From Euryarchaeota archaeon UBA346 (GTDB lineage: Archaea > Thermoplasmatota > E2 > DHVEG-1): a stretch of DNA of 5,087 nucleotides. Where the stretch lies: NCBI GenBank assembly GCA_002496355.1, contig DAJP01000084.1:1-5087 (forward strand), in the 5' to 3' direction. Shown piece after piece: positions 1-4,821 of this stretch. The notes under the pieces are model-generated. The model had not been told where the DNA came from, did not search any database, and saw only the letters and a list, made by a program, of their open reading frames with translations. The stretch's first letter is position 1. Each line of letters opens with the position of its first letter. The translations under genes were made by a program, and so were the position numbers.

Positions 1-20
1 TTCGAATCTCAACGAGCCCA
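1..20 (+). tRNA. 3' end of a tRNA gene, cut by the window edge
   Basis: The first 20 bases fit the end of a tRNA exactly: a 7-nt T-loop (TTCGAAT), a 5-nt 3' side of the T-stem (CTCAA), a 7-nt 3' acceptor strand (CGAGCCC) and a discriminator A at position 20. CCA is not encoded, which is common in archaea. The missing 5' end should start GGGCTCG, and the 5' T-stem strand should be TTGAG. The anticodon lies outside the window, so the amino acid cannot be named. T-rich tracts follow directly, as expected after an archaeal tRNA gene. The call rests on layout only, because no full cloverleaf can be folded. Confidence 0.6.
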
Positions 21-27
21 CTCCTGA

Positions 28-50
28 TTTTTCTAAAAAGAGGGTTTTTT
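28..50 (+). terminator. T-rich 3' end after the tRNA
   Basis: Two T-runs, TTTTT at 28-32 and TTTTTT at 45-50, lie just after the putative tRNA end. Archaeal RNA polymerase stops at oligo-T tracts without needing a hairpin, so these are candidate terminators for the tRNA. The assignment depends on the tRNA call. Confidence 0.35.
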
Positions 51-96
51 CGAACGAAAGGAATTTTCTGAATATGAGACGGTTGTAACGGGTCGA

Positions 97-1020
97 TTAG
101 GTTTCTGACGTATCTTTTTTTTCAATTGGTACGATGCCTGCCATCTGCTCAGCGATCACATTCGTAATCCCTGTATGCGGATCGATCACGTACTTCGTAT
201 TATTTTCCAGTGAAAATTGGATCGTCTCTAGTTTCTTATATATCTGCGCCTCGTTCCTGAAATATTTTTGAATAGCGGTGTTAATCTTCTCGATTTTCGC
301 TGCATCGGCCTCGGCGACCTTCACTATCGCCTGTGCTTGCCCTTCTGCCTGGAGAATCGCCGCCTGTTTCATGCCCTCAGCTTTCTTAATCTCAGCTCTC
401 CGCAGACCATCTGCTTGTGTTTCCGCTGCGGTCGCATAATCAATCGCTGCCTGTTTTTCGTTCTCCGCCTTCACCACCTTGTTCATGGTATCCTGCACGT
501 CCTTTGGCGGGTCAATCTCCTTCAACTCGGTACGGACGACCTCGATACCCCAATTCGCAGTCTCACTCCGAAGCGTGCTCATCAACTCATTGTTTATCCG
601 ATTCCGATCACTATTCGCCTCATTCAAATTCAATGTGCCAATGATGTTACGAAGCGTGGTACGAGCGAGATTCACAATCTGATATTTGTAATCAAACACA
701 TTATACTGTGATGCCTTTACTGAATCTTCGTCGATCTTCACTTTGAAGTACACCTGCGCGTCGACTTGCGCATTCAATTTATCTTTCGTAATGATCGTCT
801 GTGGCTCTGCGTTGACCATCATCTCGGTGACATTGACCTTGATCAATCGCTCCACTACAGGGATAATCCAAGCAAAACCAGGCTGACGAAAACGATTGTA
901 CTTCCCTAACCGTTCCACAAGGGCCCGTTGAGTCGGCCGTACGATACGAATACCCATTGAGAAAAACCAGACTAAGACAACGATGAACAATACCCAGCCT
1001 ATAAGTCCAAACAAATCCAT
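97..1020 (-). CDS. SPFH/Band 7 (stomatin/paraslipin-like) membrane protein
   Basis: This 307-residue protein is a membrane-anchored scaffold of the stomatin/prohibitin/flotillin/HflK superfamily. Such proteins oligomerise at membranes and organise membrane domains or regulate membrane proteases. One hydrophobic anchor spans about residues 5-24. It is followed by the SPFH domain (about 25-190), including the typical VRPTQRALVERLGKY and PGFAWIIPVVERL stretches and the TELKEIDPP..V..TMNKVVKAENEKQAA boundary seen in paraslipins. A charged, Ala/Glu/Lys-rich coiled coil runs from about 183 to 250, and a short C-terminal tail follows. Length is normal for the family. The ATG start is supported by a GAGGTG ribosome binding site 6 nt upstream. 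Archaeal stomatins are often paired with an NfeD-type protease or membrane partner, but none is visible in this window, so the partner is unknown. The family call is secure; the cellular role is not. Confidence 0.93.
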   Translation of the reverse strand: MDLFGLIGWVLFIVVLVWFFSMGIRIVRPTQRALVERLGKYNRFRQPGFAWIIPVVERLIKVNVTEMMVNAEPQTIITKDKLNAQVDAQVYFKVKIDEDSVKASQYNVFDYKYQIVNLARTTLRNIIGTLNLNEANSDRNRINNELMSTLRSETANWGIEVVRTELKEIDPPKDVQDTMNKVVKAENEKQAAIDYATAAETQADGLRRAEIKKAEGMKQAAILQAEGQAQAIVKVAEADAAKIEKINTAIQKYFRNEAQIYKKLETIQFSLENNTKYVIDPHTGITNVIAEQMAGIVPIEKKDTSET

Positions 1021-1026
1021 TCACAA

Positions 1027-1032
1027 CACCTC
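1027..1032 (-). promoter_or_regulatory. Ribosome binding site of the SPFH gene
   Basis: GAGGTG on the minus strand (CACCTC on plus) lies 6 nt before the ATG at 1018-1020. It matches the archaeal GGAGGTGA consensus and fixes the start codon. Confidence 0.8.
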
Positions 1033-1064
1033 ACATTTGATAACAAGAGTTCCTTTATTAATTC

Positions 1065-1083
1065 TCTTTTATCGAATAAAAGA
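1065..1083. repeat. Perfect AT-rich inverted repeat upstream of the SPFH gene
   Basis: TCTTTTAT (1065-1072) and ATAAAAGA (1076-1083) form a perfect 8-bp dyad around a CGA spacer. On the minus strand it contains GATAAAAG (1066-1073). This is a possible TATA-like element whose start site, about 25 nt downstream, would fall near 1045 and leave a leader of about 24 nt containing the ribosome binding site. A regulator bound here would cover the promoter. The dyad is directly visible; promoter and operator roles are inferred. Confidence 0.45.
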
Positions 1084-1096
1084 AAACAATCATTAC

Positions 1097-1110
1097 TTAT
1101 CGAATGATAA
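1097..1110. repeat. Second dyad sharing TTATCGAAT with the first
   Basis: TTATC (1097-1101) and GATAA (1106-1110) form a 5-bp dyad around GAAT. The 9-mer TTATCGAAT at 1097-1105 is an exact copy of 1069-1077 in the neighbouring palindrome, 28 bp away (just under three helical turns). Two similar half-palindromic sites ahead of one gene suggest a binding site pair for a regulator, but no regulator gene is in the window. Confidence 0.4.
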
Positions 1111-1114
1111 AAAA
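1109..1114 (-). terminator. Oligo-T tract downstream of the small unknown gene
   Basis: On the minus strand, TTTTTT preceded by a pyrimidine-rich stretch lies about 27 nt past the stop codon of the 100-residue protein gene. This is the kind of T-tract at which archaeal transcription ends. It would separate that gene from the SPFH gene, which has its own candidate promoter. Confidence 0.35.
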
Positions 1115-1140
1115 GAGGAAGAAACCCAAGAGGGATGTAC

Positions 1141-1443
1141 CTATTTCATTGTTTTTTTCAAAAACGGCCAGACCTCATCAACGGTCGTCGCATTATTCAC
1201 CTGACTTTGTTTCTCCTTCCACCACTCAGTGTTCTGGATATCCTCATGACATTTCGCGAGTTTCTCCTGCGCATGGTTAATCTCAACGATCTTCTGCATC
1301 GAATGCAACGAATACTCCATATAGACGATCACATCACAGAGCACATCCATATCCTGCGCAAGCTCCGGGTTGATCATGCTACGGATTTCCTCACCGACAA
1401 ACTCAAGAGAAAACGCTGGGAACTTTCTGTTTAACAATCCCAT
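1141..1443 (-). CDS. Hypothetical small soluble protein (100 aa), unknown function
   Basis: I do not recognise a family. The product is 100 residues and begins MGLLNRKFPAF. It has no signal peptide or membrane span and looks mostly helical. A hydrophobic/acidic segment (about 31-45) and a charged helix (about 46-82) are followed by a Val-Asp-Glu-Val-Trp-Pro-Phe-Leu segment and a basic C-terminus (KKTMK). Two cysteines (36, 65) are far apart and form no metal motif. The gene is credible because ATG at 1441-1443 sits 7 nt after a perfect GGAGGT. The same frame can be opened at a TTG at 1456-1458, but that codon overlaps the ribosome binding site, so the ATG is preferred. It is divergent from the MATE gene and lies 120 nt upstream of the co-oriented SPFH gene, probably as a separate unit. 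A function link to either is not shown. Confidence 0.72.
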   Translation of the reverse strand: MGLLNRKFPAFSLEFVGEEIRSMINPELAQDMDVLCDVIVYMEYSLHSMQKIVEINHAQEKLAKCHEDIQNTEWWKEKQSQVNNATTVDEVWPFLKKTMK

Positions 1444-1450
1444 TCTTTGA

Positions 1451-1456
1451 ACCTCC
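1451..1456 (-). promoter_or_regulatory. Ribosome binding site that sets the start of the 100-aa protein
   Basis: GGAGGT on the minus strand (ACCTCC on plus), 7 nt before ATG at 1441-1443, is the strongest Shine-Dalgarno sequence in the window. It rules against the longer reading from TTG at 1458. Confidence 0.85.
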
Positions 1457-1462
1457 AAACCT

Positions 1463-1478
1463 CATACCCGAAGGTATG
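1463..1478 (-). promoter_or_regulatory. cUUCGg tetraloop hairpin in the leader of the 100-aa protein gene
   Basis: On the minus strand, CATACC-TTCG-GGTATG is a perfect 6-bp stem closed by a C-G pair around UUCG, among the most stable RNA tetraloops. It lies 6 nt upstream of the GGAGGT ribosome binding site. From the TATA box at 1504-1511 the transcript is expected to begin near 1480-1484, so the hairpin would sit at or very near the mRNA 5' end. The structure is visible in the sequence; a role in mRNA stability or translation is inferred. Confidence 0.5.
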
Positions 1479-1503
1479 CGACATCATTTCATATCATCTG
1501 ATT

Positions 1504-1512
1504 CTATATAAG
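1504..1512. promoter_or_regulatory. TATA box, possibly shared by divergent genes
   Basis: CTATATAAG on plus reads CTTATATAG on minus. On the minus strand it is preceded by the purine-rich GGAAAGAA, a good match to an archaeal BRE, and is well placed for the 100-aa protein gene (start site near 1482, leader about 40 nt). On the plus strand the same box could give a start near 1533 and a leader of about 37 nt for the MATE gene, but the BRE-like sequence on that side is weak. The minus-strand use is better supported. Confidence 0.5.
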
Positions 1513-1569
1513 TTCTTTCCTTATTCTTCGACACAACATTGAAATATCGACCGCTTCATTCCCGGGGCC

Positions 1570-2988
1570 GTGAACCAGGACATACAGGGAAAAAATAATG
1601 ATTCTTCACAACCATTTCAAAACCAAACAAAAGGTGTAAAAGCACTACTGGGGGACCCGAAAAAAGCGATCATCACCCTGTCACTGCCCATGATCGTCGC
1701 CATGGTCGTACAAACATTATACAACCTCATCAATCGGATCTGGGTGTCTGGCCTGGGGACTGAAGCAGCCGCTGCAGTCGGATTTGCTTTTCCCTTACTT
1801 TTTATGGGAACCGCACTTGCCACAGGACTAGGGGTCGGTGGGGGCTCAGCAATCTCCCGAAAAATCGGGGCAAAAGACAAAAACGGAGGGGACAACGCAG
1901 CAGTCCATACCCTTATCCTCATGATCATCGCCGCTCTCGCCTATGCCATTCCCTTGTTCGTATTTGCGGAAGATATCTTCCGGATGATCGGAGCAGGGGA
2001 AGCCACCGCTACCGCAGCAATGTACGCACGAATCATCTATTCCGCATCCATGGTATCGTTCTTCACCTCCATTGCGACCGCTCTTCTTCGATCAGAAGGG
2101 GATGCGAAACGATCCATGCTTGCCATGATCCTCGGGGGGATCTTGAATGCTGTTCTTGATCCGATCTTCATCTACGTCTTTGGATGGGGAGTCCCAGGGG
2201 CCGCAATCGCCTCGGTTGTCTCCATGTGCGTCTCTGCATCACTGCTCTTCTACTGGTTATTCTTCAAAAAGAATACCTTCCTTACATTTCACTTCCGCGG
2301 GTTTCACTTCAACAGACAGGTCATAAAGGATATACTCGCGGTTGGTTTTCCCGCCTCCTTATTACAGTTATCCATGGCAATCATGTTATTCATCATGAAC
2401 ATCATCGTGGAACATATCAGCGGTACCGATGGTGTCGCCGTGTTTTCTGCTGGCTGGGCGGTTGCGATGACCGCATCGATGCCTCTGCTTGGGATGGCGA
2501 CCGCGGTCGTCACAGTCAGCGGTGCTATGTACGGTGCGTGTGAATACAAAAAACTTGATGTTGCACACCTTTACGCTTTGAAGATCGGCATCCTCATCGA
2601 AACATCTATTGCAATCGCAACATTCATTTTCGCACCATTCATCACCCAAGCGTTCACGACTTCTTCCGATATGGTCCACCTTGGAGACGATATCACCACG
2701 TTCCTTCGGATCATCTGCATCTACTATCCAGCAACAGCATTTGGGATGCTGTCATCATCGCTCTTCCAAGGGGTCGGAAAAGGACTCTATTCCCTGATCG
2801 TCACCATCCTTCGTACCATCATCTTGATCGTACCCCTCGCATGGCTTTTCGGAGTCACCCTTGGTTGGGGGCTCCCCGGTGCATGGTGGGGACTTGTCAT
2901 CGCCAACATCATTGGATCGGCAATCACGTTCATCTGGGCGAAAATCTATGTCAATAACCTGCTCAAAGCAACCCCTGCCACCGGATAA
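1570..2988 (+). CDS. MATE-family multidrug/cation antiporter (DinF/archaeal-like)
   Basis: This 472-residue inner-membrane exporter has about twelve membrane helices in two homologous lobes. The family exports cationic drugs and metabolites in exchange for H+ or Na+. Visible hallmarks are LLGDPKKAIITLSLPMIVAM leading into TM1 (about 33-54), VSGLGTEAAAAVGFAFP before TM2, GLGVGGGSAISRKIG (86-100), LLRSEGDAKRSM (172-183), NAVLDPIFIYVFG (193-205), VGFPASLLQLSM opening the second lobe (258-269), and GMLSSSLFQGVGKG (392-405). Length is normal. D197 in NAVLDPIF matches the second N-lobe acidic residue of the family, but the TM1 position usually Asp (as in NLVDxxWVSGLG) is Asn55, followed by Arg56. 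The start is GTG with no clear ribosome binding site. An in-frame TGA at 1540-1542 limits extension and the next ATG is codon 41, inside TM1, so GTG at 1570 is the best choice. Substrate cannot be told from sequence. Confidence 0.95.
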   Translation: MNQDIQGKNNDSSQPFQNQTKGVKALLGDPKKAIITLSLPMIVAMVVQTLYNLINRIWVSGLGTEAAAAVGFAFPLLFMGTALATGLGVGGGSAISRKIGAKDKNGGDNAAVHTLILMIIAALAYAIPLFVFAEDIFRMIGAGEATATAAMYARIIYSASMVSFFTSIATALLRSEGDAKRSMLAMILGGILNAVLDPIFIYVFGWGVPGAAIASVVSMCVSASLLFYWLFFKKNTFLTFHFRGFHFNRQVIKDILAVGFPASLLQLSMAIMLFIMNIIVEHISGTDGVAVFSAGWAVAMTASMPLLGMATAVVTVSGAMYGACEYKKLDVAHLYALKIGILIETSIAIATFIFAPFITQAFTTSSDMVHLGDDITTFLRIICIYYPATAFGMLSSSLFQGVGKGLYSLIVTILRTIILIVPLAWLFGVTLGWGLPGAWWGLVIANIIGSAITFIWAKIYVNNLLKATPATG

Positions 2989-3096
2989 CAACTCTTAAAA
3001 AGCAGTGAACGAATGTGCTGCTCGTGATGAACGAACCTTTTCTGAGCCACTCTGGCGATGATGAAGATCTTGAGTACTGAAACAGATACTCTTCTC

Positions 3097-3555
3097 TCAG
3101 ATATGCGTACTGAGCATATCTGCCACTTTTTCTAAAAACACCACATCGTGGGCATCAAAAGCAGCCGGCTTGTCAGAGTCAATGTCGATTTCACCAAGGA
3201 CAACCTGTGATTTCTTGATCGGGACGACGATCTCAGATCGCGTGGAAAGAAAACACGATAAATAGCGCTTGTCCTTTGAAACATCATCGACGACCTCTGT
3301 CTTCCCCGAAGCTGCTGCGGCTCCGCACACCCCGCGCCCTAACGGGATTTTCGTATGTTCCGTTGCCTGAGCCCCATTCCAAGGACCCAGAACAAGCTCA
3401 TCTCCCTTTACAAGATAGATGCCGACCCAGCTGTATTTCTCAAATCCTTCATACAGAAGATCAACAATCTTTTTGAGAGCGATCGACTTTGAATGCACGT
3501 GTAAGAGTTCTTGTATTCTGTGTTCAGCGATTCCATACTCCAAGAATATCACCAT
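3097..3555 (-). CDS. GAF-domain protein, free methionine-R-sulfoxide reductase-like
   Basis: A 152-residue cytoplasmic single-GAF protein. Hallmarks of the fRMsr (E. coli YebR/MsrC) group are WVGIYLVKGDELVLGPWNG (43-61), IPLGRGVCGAAAASG (70-84), SEIVVPI (107-113) and LGEIDIDSD (120-128). The enzyme reduces free methionine-(R)-sulfoxide to methionine. C77 aligns with E. coli Cys94, and C101, 24 residues later, aligns with the catalytic Cys118. The third E. coli cysteine (Cys84, ten residues before Cys94) is His67 here. A two-cysteine version is still compatible with activity, but a ligand-sensing GAF role is possible. The gene begins 3 nt after the endonuclease Q stop, so the two are almost surely co-transcribed. 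The start is uncertain: ATG at 3555 has no good upstream ribosome binding site, while GGTGAT at 3548-3553 is well placed for TTG at 3543, giving 148 residues. Confidence 0.85.
   Translation of the reverse strand: MVIFLEYGIAEHRIQELLHVHSKSIALKKIVDLLYEGFEKYSWVGIYLVKGDELVLGPWNGAQATEHTKIPLGRGVCGAAAASGKTEVVDDVSKDKRYLSCFLSTRSEIVVPIKKSQVVLGEIDIDSDKPAAFDAHDVVFLEKVADMLSTHI
3098..3122 (-). other. Hairpin overlapping the stop codon of the GAF gene
   Basis: CAGATATGC (minus strand, 3122-3114) and GCATATCTG (3106-3098) form a perfect 9-bp stem with a 7-nt loop, running into the TGA stop at 3099-3097. There is no T-run after it, so it is not a standard intrinsic terminator. It could be a 3'-end stability or processing element. 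The dyad is visible; function is inferred. Confidence 0.4.
3548..3553 (-). promoter_or_regulatory. Possible ribosome binding site for an alternative TTG start of the GAF gene
   Basis: GGTGAT on the minus strand matches the 3' part of the archaeal GGAGGTGATC sequence. It lies 4 nt before TTG at 3543-3541 and overlaps the first codons of the longer ATG reading. Upstream of the ATG at 3555-3553 only weak matches are seen. It decides between a 148- and a 152-residue product. Confidence 0.4.
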
Positions 3556-3558
3556 CCG

Positions 3559-4791
3559 TCAATAATCAAGAAGGCTTGTCTGCGAATTCTTCGGACCCAG
3601 GGACACCGGGACGACAGGGCCATCGTCTGTGGGTAGCTCAATAGTCCCGTATTTTCCTCCGCCACCAGGGATGATGATCACTTTATGATCTCGAAACGCC
3701 TGTATCGCAGACGTTATCGCTGGGACTGTCACCCGTGCGACCTCCCCAAGATCCGCATCCAGAAGAACGTTGATTTCGGAGCCGAACGCAGTAATGAGCT
3801 CATCCCATCTCTTAGTAACACTCTGTGTAAAGGGAGTATGCTGACCCAGAGCCTTGGCGATGATCTCAGAAAGGGGAATAAGATACACATACGGTGGTCG
3901 ATGCGCAGGATGCTGTGGTTCTTTGAAGGTAGCGATTTCTCCGATGCGGTCTCGTACTCCTTTCTTGATGCGTTTGCCGCAGCTGCATTTCCAACGTCGT
4001 TTGATCGCCTCATCAAGGGTATAATGGGTGAAACACGAGATGCAAGCAGACTCATTGTATTTCCCCTCCTGCGGGGGCAACCCGACGTTCAACACCGGTT
4101 TATTCCCCCCTGTTCGAAGGATCGCTTTTTTGATTTCTGTAAAGGTAGCATCACCGACCTCAAAACGGGTGAACTCCCGAGCGAGTCGTACCGGGTGAGG
4201 GCTGTGGCAATCCGAATTTGTAAGAAAAGTAAGTCGATGTAGCTCCTGGATAGTATCTGCGTAATCGGTGTCTGCGCTTAATCCCAGTTCGACAAACGAG
4301 ATGTAGGATGTAAGATCACCATAACAGCTCTCAAGAGACGGATGGTACGCGTACAAGGCAGTCCAAGGAGTGAACGCATGCGCAGGTCCGATGAGGGCAT
4401 CAACATCCTTTGCAAAACCTGCAAGTTCCACGCCGTTCATATTCACGTTTGGTCGTCCGTCGGTCTCAAGATTCTTTGATTTTGTTTTAATCGCTTCTTT
4501 ATACGTCTCGACAGCAGACAAACTAGGGAAGTACAGGAGATGGTGAACACGGGATGCATCTTCAACCTCGGTGCTGAGAATGAACCGGGTGTTATTCATC
4601 TCAAATGTCCCATCATCGATGACAGCACATGTCTTGATTTCCTTTAACCAATTGCTGTTCAGACAATCCCCGGTCGCCATGACCGTGATCCCTTTCCGGG
4701 GCGCCTCGAAAGAAAGAGCGGAAATCGTCATTCTATCGCTGGTGGCACCAGAATACCTTGAATGGATATGCAAGTCAGCGTTAATGAGCAT
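3559..4791 (-). CDS. endoQ: Endonuclease Q (EndoQ), PHP-family repair nuclease for deaminated bases
   Basis: This 410-residue enzyme nicks DNA on the 5' side of damaged bases such as hypoxanthine, uracil, xanthine and abasic sites, starting a repair pathway found mainly in archaea. The N-terminal PHP metal site is shown by DLHIHSRYSG (H8, H10), ATGD (D42), STEVED (E75), RVHHLLYFP (H83, H84), GPAHAFTPW (H138) and TNSDCHSPHP (D194, H196). A four-cysteine zinc motif follows (C250, C253, C269, C271), then the C-terminal region with IIPGGGGKYG (373-382). The last seven residues, QTSLLDY, fit a PCNA-interacting peptide (Gln404, Leu407, Tyr410), known to tether EndoQ to the sliding clamp. Length and the start MLINADLHIHS agree with the family. 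All expected metal ligands appear present. The gene lies 30 nt after a membrane-protein gene and 3 nt before the GAF reductase gene, suggesting one transcript. The region upstream of the start has only a weak AAGGGA-type ribosome binding site. Confidence 0.93.
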   Translation of the reverse strand: MLINADLHIHSRYSGATSDRMTISALSFEAPRKGITVMATGDCLNSNWLKEIKTCAVIDDGTFEMNNTRFILSTEVEDASRVHHLLYFPSLSAVETYKEAIKTKSKNLETDGRPNVNMNGVELAGFAKDVDALIGPAHAFTPWTALYAYHPSLESCYGDLTSYISFVELGLSADTDYADTIQELHRLTFLTNSDCHSPHPVRLAREFTRFEVGDATFTEIKKAILRTGGNKPVLNVGLPPQEGKYNESACISCFTHYTLDEAIKRRWKCSCGKRIKKGVRDRIGEIATFKEPQHPAHRPPYVYLIPLSEIIAKALGQHTPFTQSVTKRWDELITAFGSEINVLLDADLGEVARVTVPAITSAIQAFRDHKVIIIPGGGGKYGTIELPTDDGPVVPVSLGPKNSQTSLLDY

Positions 4792-4821
4792 CAGGGTCCC
4801 TTTCTTCAGATATGTTCTTCC

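Noticed and set aside
115..122. Run of eight A (minus strand) near the 3' end of the SPFH gene as a programmed frameshift site
   Set aside because: A shift would change only the last few residues of a variable tail. The run simply encodes Glu-Lys-Lys and there is no stimulating structure.
268..711. Plus-strand 147-residue reading frame inside the SPFH gene
   Set aside because: It is an antisense shadow of a strongly conserved domain, with no ribosome binding site or protein-like motif.
1135..1434. Plus-strand 99-residue reading frame opposite the small unknown gene
   Set aside because: Its GAGGG lies only 1 nt from the ATG, too close to work, and the minus-strand frame has a far better ribosome site, TATA box and composition.
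1541..1570. GAAATATC as a TATA box giving a leaderless MATE transcript from GTG at 1570
   Set aside because: The distance (about 25 nt) is right and would explain the missing ribosome site, but the box is a poor match and leaderless GTG starts are uncommon, so it is not listed as a feature.
2989..3096. Small gene or RNA gene in the spacer between the MATE and GAF genes
   Set aside because: No reading frame with a ribosome site and no cloverleaf or extended stem was found; only short repeats and the hairpin reported above.
3685..4242. Plus-strand 185-residue reading frame inside endoQ
   Set aside because: It lies wholly antisense to well-conserved EndoQ motifs, has an Arg/Ser/Cys-rich shadow-like composition and no recognisable domain.
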